Source: Aeromonas lacus (GTDB taxonomy: Bacteria > Pseudomonadota > Gammaproteobacteria > Enterobacterales > Aeromonadaceae). From it: a DNA stretch of 64,000 nucleotides. The position numbers and the translations under genes were made by a program. Below the pieces are notes generated by a model. That model had not been told where the DNA came from. It searched no databases and saw only the letters and a program-made list of their open reading frames with translations. The stretch lies in NCBI RefSeq assembly GCF_000764665.1, contig NZ_JRGM01000136.1:107202-171201 (forward strand), read 5' to 3'. Below are positions 27,688 through 38,818 of this stretch, piece by piece. Positions within the stretch are counted from its first letter, which is position 1. Each line of letters starts with the position of its first letter.

Positions 27688-29356
27688 AATATCGGGGCGC
27701 AAGCTCTGCTGGATGTTGCTGCTGGTGACTCTGGTGCTACTGTTTGGCCAGTTTGATCATCAGCTCTGGACTCCTGATGAACCCCGCGAAGCGGCCATTG
27801 CGCTCGAGATGTACCGCAGTGGTGACTGGGTGTTACCTACCCTGGGAGGGCGCAGCTTTATCGAGAAGCCGCCGCTCTTCTACATGGCCGCTTTGCCGTT
27901 TCTTGATGGGTTTGCATCCTGGCTGGGGATAACCAACACCCTGCGTTTGGCGGGCGTGGTCTGGGCGGCAGGCATGCTGCTCTTCACCGGCCTGCTGGCC
28001 TATCGCCTGCTCGGCAACAGGTCAGCGGCACTCTGGTCGGTCATCGCGCTGGGCACCATGGAGGGTTTTATTATCAATACGCACTGGATCAGGACGGACA
28101 GTGCGCTCGCCTTCTTTGTCGTATTTACCCTCTGGGCATTTGCCGAATATTATCTGGCGCATCGCAACTTGATGGTGATTATTGCCGGACTGGGTCTGGC
28201 TGGCTGTTTTATGGCAAAAGGGCCGATTGGGCCATTGACGGTATTTTTCGGCTGGTTGCCTCTCTTTACTTTTGCTGCGCGCAAAACTTCAAGCGAGAAA
28301 GGCGTCCCCATTTTTATATTTCAGCACTTGCTGATGTTGCTCTTTTTTATATTTCCGGTCACAGCCTGGGTTCGTGAGCTAATTAATCATGCCGATGGCG
28401 ATGCCTTGTGGCATGAGTGGTTATGGCAAAATCAGGTTGGCCGTTTGACAGGCGCTTCGACCGAACTGGGTCATATCAAGAAAGGTGCCTACCTCTATTA
28501 TTTGTGGGGCATGGTGGAATATACCATCCCATGGTTGCCATTCATTTTTTATTGGGGCTGGCAAACGGTGAAACAGCGGGAGTGGAACCGTGAGCGGTTA
28601 TTTTTGCTGTGCTGGGCGCTGGGAACCCTTTTATTGTTAACTCTCTCTTCGACCAAGCGAACCCTCTATCTTTTCCCGCTATTGCCGGTATTTGCCATCA
28701 TGCTGGGTCAGGTCAGCCTGAGCTGGCCGGTGTGGACTGCCCGTTATGGTCGGGGGTGGCTCTACTTCATGCTGCTGTTTTGCGTCGCCATCATTGCACT
28801 CCCTCTGCTCGGTCTGCCACTCCCTGTCGCCATTCATATTCCGGCAGAGGTTCAGCAAGCCGCCAGCAAGCTGGGGTGGCGCTACATTCCCGCCATCACC
28901 CTGTTCGTGATGGCGCTGGAGCTGTTGTTGCGGCGCAAGGAGGTGCATGGCGCCATTCATATCACCAGCTCGGTGGCCATCATGTTTCTGCTCACCTTTG
29001 CGCTGGTCTACCCGCTGATCGATGCCGCCAAGGGGGTTTCGGGCAAGATGACCCATCTGCTTGAGGGGATACCGCTCGAGACGCGGGATCGCATTGCCGG
29101 CTGGCGGCTGGGTGAAACCGAGCTAGGTCTGCTCTCTGTCTATGAAGAGATGCAGGTAGTGAATCTCGATGCGGAGGCGGCGCGTAAGGTGATTACCTGT
29201 CGCAGTGATGATTTCGATGCGGTGCTGGTCAACGGTACGGCGAGGGAGGTGGCAAATCTGCTGGAGGGGATCCCCTATCAGCAGCTGGCACAGACCTCGC
29301 TTCGTTCGGACAAGGGGCAATTGCTGACGCTGGTTGCCGCAGAGCAGTGCCATTGA
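27674..29356 (+). CDS. Second ArnT-like (PMT/GT-C) lipid-linked sugar transferase
   Basis: 560 residues with about 11-13 membrane helices. The ArnT/PMT active loop is present: LWTPDEPREAAIALEMYRSG carries the acidic pair, followed by FIEKPPLFYMAALPFL. Its divergence from the arnT at 19239-20882 is large, so this is an old paralogue and not a recent copy. It overlaps ugd by 14 bp and precedes a PAP2 phosphatase. The donor may be undecaprenyl-P-Ara4N or another sugar, and the acceptor lipid A or another glycan; not decidable here. Confidence 0.85.
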   Translation: MPRPEISGRKLCWMLLLVTLVLLFGQFDHQLWTPDEPREAAIALEMYRSGDWVLPTLGGRSFIEKPPLFYMAALPFLDGFASWLGITNTLRLAGVVWAAGMLLFTGLLAYRLLGNRSAALWSVIALGTMEGFIINTHWIRTDSALAFFVVFTLWAFAEYYLAHRNLMVIIAGLGLAGCFMAKGPIGPLTVFFGWLPLFTFAARKTSSEKGVPIFIFQHLLMLLFFIFPVTAWVRELINHADGDALWHEWLWQNQVGRLTGASTELGHIKKGAYLYYLWGMVEYTIPWLPFIFYWGWQTVKQREWNRERLFLLCWALGTLLLLTLSSTKRTLYLFPLLPVFAIMLGQVSLSWPVWTARYGRGWLYFMLLFCVAIIALPLLGLPLPVAIHIPAEVQQAASKLGWRYIPAITLFVMALELLLRRKEVHGAIHITSSVAIMFLLTFALVYPLIDAAKGVSGKMTHLLEGIPLETRDRIAGWRLGETELGLLSVYEEMQVVNLDAEAARKVITCRSDDFDAVLVNGTAREVANLLEGIPYQQLAQTSLRSDKGQLLTLVAAEQCH

Positions 29357-29385
29357 CCTATCTATTTCCACTTCAGGAGCGTCGG

Positions 29386-29922
29386 ATGACGCAATATGTT
29401 CGTTTTTTAATAGTTCCGCTTTGTCTGCTCAAGGTACCTGCCGGTCATGCTGGCAGTGGTTTTGAAACCTATGGCGATATCGGCCAGGTTGTGATTCCGG
29501 TGGCGGCGGCACTCATCTCATGGGGGGAGGATGATCTCGAGGGGCTGAAGCAGTTTGGTTACTCGTTTGCCACCACCACAGCGCTGGTGCAGGGGATGAA
29601 GTTCACCATTGATGCGGAGCGACCATCCGGCTCTGGCCAGAGTTTTCCCTCCGGTCATACGGCGGCGGCATTTAGTGGCGCCAGCTATCTGCAGATCCGC
29701 TATGGCTGGCACTACGGGTTGCCGGCGTACATTGCGGCCGGTGCTGTGGGCTGGTCGAGAGAGAATGCCGAGCAGCACTACTGGCGCGATATCATTGCCG
29801 GAGCAGCCATCGCGACCGGGATTAGCTATCTGTTCACGACACCGCTATCTCGCAATATGGTGGTAGCGCCGGTTGCCATGCAGGGGGATGCCCGCGGGGT
29901 GGGGTTTCACTACCGCTATTGA
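29386..29922 (+). CDS. PAP2-family membrane phosphatase
   Basis: 178 residues. A signal-like N-terminus ends near AGHAGSGF. The three PAP2 phosphatase motifs are present: KFTIDAERP, SFPSGHTAAAF and SRENAEQHYWRDIIAG. The family removes phosphate from lipid pyrophosphates, phosphatidic acid or lipid A. It sits 29 bp after an ArnT-like gene with its own AGGAG. A role in lipid A phosphate trimming or undecaprenyl-phosphate recycling is plausible but inferred. A bidirectional terminator follows. Confidence 0.88.
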   Translation: MTQYVRFLIVPLCLLKVPAGHAGSGFETYGDIGQVVIPVAAALISWGEDDLEGLKQFGYSFATTTALVQGMKFTIDAERPSGSGQSFPSGHTAAAFSGASYLQIRYGWHYGLPAYIAAGAVGWSRENAEQHYWRDIIAGAAIATGISYLFTTPLSRNMVVAPVAMQGDARGVGFHYRY

Positions 29923-29933
29923 TTGCGGATATA

Positions 29934-29963
29934 AAAAAACCGATGCCAAGGCATCGGTTTTTT
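29934..29963. terminator. Bidirectional terminator between the PAP2 gene and bamD
   Basis: AAAAAACCGATGCC pairs with GGCATCGGTTTTTT around AA, giving a strong hairpin with T-runs on both strands. Confidence 0.92.
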
Positions 29964-29985
29964 ACTGTTACCGGTTTATTCGCAC

Positions 29986-30741
29986 TCAGCTGCGGGCGAG
30001 GCGGTTTTCCGGGTAGTTCTTGGCCAGTACTTCGCGAGCATGCTTGGCCAGCTCCGGCATCTTCAGGGTGTCGTAAGACTCGACCATGATCTCCAGCGCT
30101 TTTTCGGTTTCGGCTGTGTCGGGATAGGTCTCGACAATCAGTTTGGCCCGGTTGGCCGCGGCGACCAGTGCATCACGCTTCACGTAGTACTCGGCGACGC
30201 TCAGGTCATATTTGGCCAGACGGTTCTTCAGACCAATCATGCGGGCACGGGCATCGGCGGCATAGACGCTGTTGGGGTAGTTCTGCAACAGGGTCTTGAA
30301 GTCCTGGAATGCCTGGCGGGCATAGGCCGGGTCTTTGTCATCGCGGGAGATGCCAAAGAGGCTCTGGAAGAAGTTGTAATCCGCCGCCATGTTGGTCAGG
30401 CCGCGCATATAGAAGACGTAATCGATGTTCTTGTGCGCCGGGTTGAGGCGGATAAAACGGTCGATATTGGCGATCGCCTGAGCGGTATCATCCTGCTTGT
30501 AGTAGGCATAGATGAGGTCAAGCTGCACCTGGTTGGAGTAGGCGCCGAACGGGTAGCGAGAGTCCAAAGCCTCCAGCAATTCAGTGGCTTGCACGTAATT
30601 GCCAACGTCCAGTTTGAGGCGTGCTTTCTGGTACAGGGTCTCCGGCGGTTCGTCGGGTACCTTGGGTTTGGTGCTGGAACAGCCTGTGATCAAGGTAGCG
30701 ACCAAGGCGAGCGACATCAGCAGGTGAGACTTCTTTCCCAT
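29986..30741 (-). CDS. bamD: Outer membrane assembly lipoprotein BamD
   Basis: 251 residues from the ATG at 30741, which gives a standard lipoprotein signal (MGKKSHLLMSL...LITGC, Cys21). The frame also allows a start at 30765, 8 codons earlier. Five TPR-like helical repeats follow, with strongly conserved ALDSRYPFGAYSNQVQLDLI, DRFIRLNPAHKNIDYV and RLAKYDLSVAEYY. It is an essential part of the BAM complex. Divergent from rluD, as in related genomes. Confidence 0.95.
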   Translation of the reverse strand: MGKKSHLLMSLALVATLITGCSSTKPKVPDEPPETLYQKARLKLDVGNYVQATELLEALDSRYPFGAYSNQVQLDLIYAYYKQDDTAQAIANIDRFIRLNPAHKNIDYVFYMRGLTNMAADYNFFQSLFGISRDDKDPAYARQAFQDFKTLLQNYPNSVYAADARARMIGLKNRLAKYDLSVAEYYVKRDALVAAANRAKLIVETYPDTAETEKALEIMVESYDTLKMPELAKHAREVLAKNYPENRLARS

Positions 30742-30857
30742 CAACAACATCCGGTCCATTTCCACGAAATTGGCAAAGTATCCGTTATGCTTGGCTAAAA
30801 GAAAAGCTAGAATACCCGGATTATTTCGAATTGATACCCCCGCTCAAGAGACCATAC

Positions 30858-31838
30858 ATGAGCCAGCATATTGAACTGACAGGCGAATTCCAGGATCACC
30901 AATTCGGGCAGCGACTCGACCAGGCCCTGGCCGAATTGTTTCCCGACTACTCCCGAACCCGCATCAAGGAGTGGATTTTACAGGACAAAGTGACCCTGGA
31001 TGGTCAGGTTGCCAACACCCCGCGCGAGAAGGTGATTGCTGGGCAACAGGTGCATGTGGATGTAGAGCTGGAAGATGACACCCGCTTCGATGCGCAGGAT
31101 ATCGAGCTCAACATCGTTTACGAAGACGAACACATTCTGGTGATCGACAAGCCGGCCGGTCTGGTTGTCCACCCGGGAGCCGGTACGCCGGATGGCACCA
31201 TTCTCAACGCCCTGCTGCACCGCTACCCCGGTATTGCCGAGGTGCCTCGTGCCGGTATCGTGCATCGTCTGGATAAAGACACTACAGGTCTGATGGTGGT
31301 TGCCAAGACCGTTCCGGCCCAGACCCATCTGGTGGAAGCGCTGCAGGCGCGCCAGATCACCCGTGAGTACGAAGCGATCGCCATCGGTCACATGACCGCC
31401 GGCGGCACCGTTGATGCGCCCATCGGCCGTCACCCGACCCAACGTACCCACATGGCCGTCGTGCCCAATGGCCGTCCTTCCGTGACTCACTACCGTGTAC
31501 ATGAGAAGTTCCGTGGCCACACCCGTCTGCGTCTGCGTCTGGAAACCGGTCGTACCCACCAGATCCGTGTCCACATGGCTCACATCAAGCATCCGCTAGT
31601 GGGTGACCCGGCCTACGGTGGCCGTCTGCGCCCGTTGCGCAACGCCACGCCGGAACTGACCGAGGTGCTGCGTGGCTTCCGTCGTCAGGCTCTGCACGCC
31701 ACCATGCTGCAGCTGGCCCACCCCATTACCGGTGAGGTCATGCAGTGGCACTCCCCCACGCCGCAGGACATGCTGGATCTGATGGAGGTGCTGCGTGCAG
31801 ATACCTTGGCCAATCCGGACGAACTGGTCTGGAAATAG
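30858..31838 (+). CDS. rluD: 23S rRNA pseudouridine(1911/1915/1917) synthase
   Basis: 326 residues, the same as E. coli RluD. An N-terminal S4 domain (QRLDQALAELFPDYSRTRIKEWI) precedes the RsuA/RluA catalytic domain with the Asp in RAGIVHRLDKDTTGLMVVAK, then RLRLETGRTHQIRVHMAH. It modifies helix 69 of 23S rRNA. The ATG at 30858 follows AAGAG. It heads the conserved rluD-pgeF-clpB order, but a hairpin separates it from pgeF. Confidence 0.96.
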   Translation: MSQHIELTGEFQDHQFGQRLDQALAELFPDYSRTRIKEWILQDKVTLDGQVANTPREKVIAGQQVHVDVELEDDTRFDAQDIELNIVYEDEHILVIDKPAGLVVHPGAGTPDGTILNALLHRYPGIAEVPRAGIVHRLDKDTTGLMVVAKTVPAQTHLVEALQARQITREYEAIAIGHMTAGGTVDAPIGRHPTQRTHMAVVPNGRPSVTHYRVHEKFRGHTRLRLRLETGRTHQIRVHMAHIKHPLVGDPAYGGRLRPLRNATPELTEVLRGFRRQALHATMLQLAHPITGEVMQWHSPTPQDMLDLMEVLRADTLANPDELVWK

Positions 31839-31909
31839 TGGTAAATCTGGCTGTGTTGCGACGACTTCTGCCGTAACCCGCCGATACAGCGCGTAGTACA
31901 CAGAACCTT

Positions 31910-31952
31910 GAAACGGGGCGTCTTGACTGGTTGCAGCCAAGAGCCCCGTTTC
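31910..31952 (+). terminator. Hairpin between rluD and pgeF
   Basis: GAAACGGGGC / GCCCCGTTTC (10 bp) extended by an inner TCTTG / CAAG pairing. No long T-run follows, so termination may be partial. Confidence 0.65.
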
Positions 31953-31984
31953 CATTTGAACAATAGAGCGTGAAGGAGTGAGCA

Positions 31985-32722
31985 ATGAAATGGATTGAAC
32001 CCGACTGGCCGGCGCCAGCACGCGTCCGGGCGCTTTCGACCACCCGTGACGGTGGTGTCAGCGAAGGTGTCTTTGCCGGTCTCAATCTGGGGGCCCACGT
32101 AGGGGACGAACCGGCCAGGGTCGAGGCCAACCGGGCCCGGCTGCAGCAGGTGGCCGCCATCCCGGGACCCCTCAACTGGCTCAATCAGGTACACGGCACC
32201 GTCGTTCATCCGGTCAGCCGCCATTATGAGCAGGCGCCGGATGCCGATGCCGCCTGCGCCCATGAGGCGGATCAGGCCTGCATCGTGATGACCGCCGACT
32301 GTCTGCCGGTACTCTTCTGCGATCGGGCCGGTTCTGTGGTGGCTGCCGCCCATGCCGGCTGGCGTGGACTGCAGGAGGGCGTACTGGAGGCAAGCATCGC
32401 GGCCATGGGCTGCGAGCCGGGCGAGATCCTGGCCTGGCTGGGCCCGGCCATTGGCCCTGCCGCATTTGAAGTGGGTGGTGAGGTGCGCGAGGCCTTTATG
32501 GCGGAGCAGGCCGAAGCAGAAGCGGCGTTCGTGCCTTCGTCCAATGAAGGGAAATGGCTGGCGGATATCTACCAGCTAGCGCGGCTGCGGCTGGCCCGCG
32601 CCGGCGTCACCGCCGTCTATGGCGGTGAATACTGCACCTTCAGCGACAGCGAGCAGTTCTACTCTTATCGTCGCAACGGCCAGACCGGCCGCATGGCCTC
32701 CATCATCTGGTTGGCGTCCTGA
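31985..32722 (+). CDS. pgeF: Peptidoglycan editing factor PgeF (YfiH, multicopper-type laccase fold)
   Basis: 245 residues. The Zn/Cu ligands of the family are visible: His in LNQVHGT, Cys in TADCLPVLFC and His in AAHAGWRGLQEG. YGGEYCTFSD is near the C-terminus. It corrects misincorporated residues in peptidoglycan precursors. The ribosome site AAGGAGTGAGCA precedes the ATG at 31985. Confidence 0.94.
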   Translation: MKWIEPDWPAPARVRALSTTRDGGVSEGVFAGLNLGAHVGDEPARVEANRARLQQVAAIPGPLNWLNQVHGTVVHPVSRHYEQAPDADAACAHEADQACIVMTADCLPVLFCDRAGSVVAAAHAGWRGLQEGVLEASIAAMGCEPGEILAWLGPAIGPAAFEVGGEVREAFMAEQAEAEAAFVPSSNEGKWLADIYQLARLRLARAGVTAVYGGEYCTFSDSEQFYSYRRNGQTGRMASIIWLAS

Positions 32723-32803
32723 TGAATCTCCCCGCCCTGCATCGTGCAAGGGCGGGGATCCTGCTTTTGCCCCGTTTTGCAGAAAAAATAACCAGCATCG
32801 CCC

Positions 32804-32831
32804 CTTGAAATAGCCCGTACGGGCCTCATCT
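32804..32831 (+). promoter_or_regulatory. Sigma32 heat-shock promoter of clpB
   Basis: CTTGAAA (32804-32810), 13 bp, then CCTCATCT (32824-32831), against the consensus CTTGAAA-N13-15-CCCCATNT; also preceded by CCC. It lies 66 bp upstream of the clpB ATG. Confidence 0.85.
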
Positions 32832-32896
32832 TTCATCTCAGAAAGTTATGTTGTTTGCCGCGCAAGCGGCGTCTGCCTGTTTGAAGGGGGAGTGCA

Positions 32897-35470
<2,574 letters not shown>

Positions 35471-35490
35471 CCAGTCTCGTATCTATGTTT

Positions 35491-35518
35491 GCAACGCCAG
35501 CCCTCGGGCTGGCGTTGC
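35491..35518 (+). terminator. Hairpin after clpB
   Basis: A 13-bp stem (GCAACGCCAGCCC / GGGCTGGCGTTGC) around TC, 20 bp after the stop codon, without a T-run. Confidence 0.7.
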
Positions 35519-35540
35519 CATATCTGGGCGATGGAAAATA

Positions 35541-35566
35541 AAAAAACGGCAATCCGAAGATTGCCG
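35541..35566 (-). terminator. Minus-strand intrinsic terminator downstream of asnA
   Basis: CGGCAATC-TTCG-GATTGCCG followed on the minus strand by seven Ts. It lies 180 bp beyond the asnA stop, so the transcript carries a long structured 3' part, or this terminates a separate RNA. Confidence 0.88.
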
Positions 35567-35748
35567 GGAGGAATGTAGTGAAGCGACCTGACGTGGGTTG
35601 AGCGGGTCGCAGGGGCAAGCCCCCGATTGCGAAGCGTGGCCACAGCTGGCCTTGCTTCTTACAGCCTGCCGGGGATGCGCTCGCTCAACCCCGACGGCCA
35701 CCTGCCTGTTGCCATGCCGGCTGCGATGGCCGGCATGGCCTTCATTCG
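35567..35748 (-). ncRNA. Structured gene-free stretch between asnA and its terminator (candidate small RNA or structured 3' UTR)
   Basis: No plausible ORF. On the minus strand it can form an 11-bp hairpin (35711-35739), a long-range 10-bp helix (35682-35691 with 35595-35604) that encloses a two-part hairpin (35631-35658) and a 4-bp GC hairpin (35612-35623), then the terminator. An alternative pairing (35583-35588 with 35605-35610) competes with the long-range helix. Whether it is a separate RNA is unknown. Confidence 0.35.
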
Positions 35749-36741
35749 TTACAGCATGCCTTGCACGGCAGCTTTCATCTCGGCTGGCCAGACGCCGACC
35801 TGTACCTGACCGATATGCTCTTTTTGCAGCAGCAACATGGCCAGACGGGATTGGCCGATGCCGCCGCCGATGGTTTGCGGCATCCGTGCGGCCAGCAGAT
35901 CCCGATGCCAGTCGTACTGCAGGCGATCTTCATCGCCGGTGATGGCCAATTGGCGGCGCAGCGCCTCGGCATCGACCCGGATCCCCATGGAGGAGATCTC
36001 GAAGCTGTCTTGCAGCACCGGGTTCCACACCAGAATGTCACCGTTCAGACCCGCCAGACCCAGCTCGCTGTGGCTGCTCCAGTCGTCATAGTCCGGGGCG
36101 CGCACATCGTGGCGCTCGCCGTGGGACAGAGCTCCGCCGATGCCGATCAGGAACACGGCCCCCAGCTCCTTGGCGATGGCGCGCTCGCGCCCCTTGGCAT
36201 CGAGATCCGGGTAACGGGCCAGCAGCTCTTCGCTGTGCAGGAACTGGATCTCGGCTGGCAGGAAGGGGGTCAGCTCATGCTCGGCACAGACCGCGCGCTC
36301 GGTGGCCTTGATGGCGGCCCAGATACCGCGCACGGTCTCCTGCAGATAGGCCAGATCGCGGCGCTCGCTCGGCATCACCTTCTCCCAGTCCCACTGATCC
36401 ACATAGACGGAGTGGATGGGGGTGAGCTTGTCTTCGTCCGGACGCAGCGCCTTCATGTGGGTGTAGATCCCTTCGCCCGGGCCGAACCCGAAACGACCCA
36501 GGGTCTGGCGCTTCCATTTGGCCAGTGAATGCACCACTTCGTAGCTGTGCTCCGGCAGGGTCTTCACCTTGACCTGCACTGCATTCTCGTGGCCAGAGAG
36601 GTTGTCCTGAGTGCCATCACCGACCCGGCTCAGAATGGGGGCTTGCACCTCCATCAGACCCAGTTGCTGGGCGAGTTGGCGGGAGAACATCTCTTTGACG
36701 AAGCTGATCTGCTGTTGGCTGCGAATGTAGTGCTGTTTCAT
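35749..36741 (-). CDS. asnA: Aspartate-ammonia ligase (asparagine synthetase A)
   Basis: 330 residues, the same as E. coli AsnA. A class-II aminoacyl-tRNA-synthetase-like fold with [30 protein letters not shown] and [22 protein letters not shown]. It makes asparagine from aspartate, ammonia and ATP. The ATG at 36741 follows AGGAATTC. The frame is open 36 codons further upstream, but only from a TTG in AT-rich promoter DNA. Divergent from its regulator asnC. Confidence 0.97.
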   Translation of the reverse strand: MKQHYIRSQQQISFVKEMFSRQLAQQLGLMEVQAPILSRVGDGTQDNLSGHENAVQVKVKTLPEHSYEVVHSLAKWKRQTLGRFGFGPGEGIYTHMKALRPDEDKLTPIHSVYVDQWDWEKVMPSERRDLAYLQETVRGIWAAIKATERAVCAEHELTPFLPAEIQFLHSEELLARYPDLDAKGRERAIAKELGAVFLIGIGGALSHGERHDVRAPDYDDWSSHSELGLAGLNGDILVWNPVLQDSFEISSMGIRVDAEALRRQLAITGDEDRLQYDWHRDLLAARMPQTIGGGIGQSRLAMLLLQKEHIGQVQVGVWPAEMKAAVQGML

Positions 36742-36895
36742 GCTGAATTCCTGTTTCAAATTCCGTTGGATGTGGTGATTCTTCAACAGAACGACAAGTA
36801 AATTCAATATTCGATAATATAAATAGGCTTTGTGTGTTTTTTTCTTCAAAATAAGTTGGTTTTTAATAATGTATCGTTAACGGGAGGGCAAAAAA

Positions 36896-37357
36896 ATGCC
36901 GGAAAATTACCGGATCGATAATCTCGATCAGGCCATCCTCACCGCCCTGATGGAGAATGCGCGTATTCCTTATGCCGAACTGGCCAAGCAGCTGGCGGTC
37001 AGCCCGGGCACCATCCATGTGCGGGTGGAGAAGATGAAGCAGGCGGGGATCATCGAGGGGACGCGGGTGCAGGTGAACCCCAAGAAGCTGGGCTACGACG
37101 TCTGCTGCTTTATCGGGATCAATCTGAAAAGCGCCAAGGATTACCCCTCGGCACTGGACAAACTGCAGGCGTTGGACGAAGTGGTGGAGGCCTACTACAC
37201 CACCGGCCACTACAGCATCTTTATGAAGGTGATGACCCGCTCCATCGACGAGTTGCAGATTGTGCTGATCAACAAGATCCAGACCATTGACGAGATCCAG
37301 TCCACTGAAACCCTGATCTCGCTGCAAAACCCGATATTAAGAGATGTGAAGCCCTGA
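36896..37357 (+). CDS. asnC: AsnC, Lrp-family activator of asnA
   Basis: 153 residues. The N-terminal helix-turn-helix (ARIPYAELAKQLAVSPGTIH) and the C-terminal RAM ligand domain with VVEAYYTTGHYSIFMKV are present. It senses asparagine and controls the divergent asnA from the 154-bp AT-rich gap. The ribosome site is GGGAGGG. Confidence 0.96.
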   Translation: MPENYRIDNLDQAILTALMENARIPYAELAKQLAVSPGTIHVRVEKMKQAGIIEGTRVQVNPKKLGYDVCCFIGINLKSAKDYPSALDKLQALDEVVEAYYTTGHYSIFMKVMTRSIDELQIVLINKIQTIDEIQSTETLISLQNPILRDVKP

Positions 37358-37371
37358 CCGGCTGATCAGGG
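37352..37371. terminator. Shared hairpin at the convergent asnC / binding-protein gene ends
   Basis: CCCTGA / TCAGGG spans both stop codons with an 8-base loop. No T-run, so its terminating role is uncertain. Confidence 0.4.
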
Positions 37372-38133
37372 TTCGATATAGGGAATGCCGTACTTGTCGT
37401 AGAGCGCCTTGAGCCGACCATCCCGTTTCATATGCAGCAGTTCTGCATCGTAGGCGGCCATCTGGGCAGGGGTATTCTTGTCCGCTTTGGCGCGGGCCCA
37501 GGTGTTGAAGTAGGGGCTGCTCTTGAGCGGTTTGGGCAGGTAGTCGAGCTTGCCCTCCAGCCCCTCTTCCCTGATCTGGGCAAAGGCGGTGACCAGCGGC
37601 ATGGGCACGGTATCGATCCGCCCGGCCAGCAACTTGCGCAGCTGCAGCCGATTCATAGGAATTTGCTGGAAGTGGTAGGCAGGATCGGCCATGGCCGCGG
37701 TGAGCTCGGGGGTGTAGGAAAAATTCCTGGTCACGCCGATCCGCCAGGGTTTGAGGTCGGCCAGCGTCTCGTAACGGATCTTTAGCTGGTCTGCCTTGCG
37801 TACAAAGAAGTGCCAGCTGTGGCGAACATGGGCCTGCTGGGGGTAGATGAGATAGCGCTCGCGTGCTGCATTGTAGGAGTGGGTCAGTACCATATCGCAG
37901 AGACCGGTTTCGGCATTGCGGGTGAGGCGGGCGCCGGAGTCGATCAGTTCTATTCGGACAGGGATCCCCAGCTTGCCGAAGATGGCGGTGACGATGTCGA
38001 TATCGAGGCCACGGGGCTGCTGATTGGCATCGAGAAATTTGAGCGGGTGCTCCATGGTGCCGCAGACTACCAGCTCTTTGGCGCATAGGCTGATCGGGAA
38101 CAGTAGTAGCCAAAGCAGATGGGTTACACGCAA
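37366..38133 (-). CDS. Periplasmic solute-binding protein, family 3 (TTG start)
   Basis: 255 residues. No ATG or GTG fits. The TTG at 38133 sits 6 bases after a perfect AGGAGG and yields a clean signal peptide (MRVTHLLWLLLFPISLCA, then KELVVCG). The type-2 binding fold includes RGLDIDIVTAIFGKLGIPVR and the lobe-2 start DLKPWRIGVTRNFSYTPE. No transporter genes are adjacent. The ligand is unknown; the same orphan class as 13127-13906 but not a close copy. Confidence 0.8.
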   Translation of the reverse strand: MRVTHLLWLLLFPISLCAKELVVCGTMEHPLKFLDANQQPRGLDIDIVTAIFGKLGIPVRIELIDSGARLTRNAETGLCDMVLTHSYNAARERYLIYPQQAHVRHSWHFFVRKADQLKIRYETLADLKPWRIGVTRNFSYTPELTAAMADPAYHFQQIPMNRLQLRKLLAGRIDTVPMPLVTAFAQIREEGLEGKLDYLPKPLKSSPYFNTWARAKADKNTPAQMAAYDAELLHMKRDGRLKALYDKYGIPYIEP

Positions 38134-38218
38134 ACTACCCCTCCTGAACCCGGATGAAGAACTTTGGAGCCTGATCCCCGTATATTGGGTGGCTCCTGAT
38201 TGGTAGAGGCGACAGTGT

Positions 38219-38755
38219 ATGGCAAACCCTGAAATCGAGAGCCCGCTGGACGGGATAGACAAATTGACCGTCCTCCTATATCGCCTTGGCTTGAGCGGTG
38301 CGGCGCTGTTGCTACTCTGTCGCGGTGCGGCCTTGTTGAGTCATGGTGACCTGCTGCCACCGGCACAATGGTTGATGTTGCTGGCGCTGGCAAGCGCTAT
38401 CTGTGCCTTTTCGCTGCACATCTACGACAAGCGGATTCGGCTGATACTTCAGGGTTCTGGATGGGCCGCACTGGCGTTGTTCTCCATCGGAGCTCCGGAT
38501 GCGCTGGTGCTGGGGGCCGCCCTGGTTACCCTATCCGGGCTGGCCTTCAAGGAGCAGTTCTGTTTTGCGATCCCCGGGATCAAACTGGTGCCATTGCTGC
38601 TGCCGCTGTTGTGGTTGCTGGAGTGGTTGCAAGTGGTATGGGCCGCTGCCCTGGTGGCGCTGGTGAGCGGGGCTCTGCTCATCCTGCTGGCGCTGGCCAA
38701 GTGGCGGATGCCCCTCCATTTTGATATTGGTGACAAGGGGCGTTACCAGATCTAG
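38219..38755 (+). CDS. Integral membrane protein, DUF2301-like
   Basis: 178 residues with five or six membrane helices and the motifs LHIYDKRIRLILQ and GLAFKEQFCF, which I associate with DUF2301. The function is not known. The ribosome site is AGAGG. Divergent from the binding-protein gene; 63 bp before folM. Confidence 0.7.
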   Translation: MANPEIESPLDGIDKLTVLLYRLGLSGAALLLLCRGAALLSHGDLLPPAQWLMLLALASAICAFSLHIYDKRIRLILQGSGWAALALFSIGAPDALVLGAALVTLSGLAFKEQFCFAIPGIKLVPLLLPLLWLLEWLQVVWAAALVALVSGALLILLALAKWRMPLHFDIGDKGRYQI

Positions 38756-38818
38756 CTTTGTTGCCAGCCGTGGTGTCGGCATAACTCATGGATGAGGATG
38801 AAAGGAGAGGGAGGTCTT

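Noticed and set aside
36742..36849. 36-codon N-terminal extension of AsnA
   Set aside because: It needs a TTG start inside the AT-rich asnA/asnC control region. The ATG at 36741 gives the exact family length and has AGGAATTC before it.
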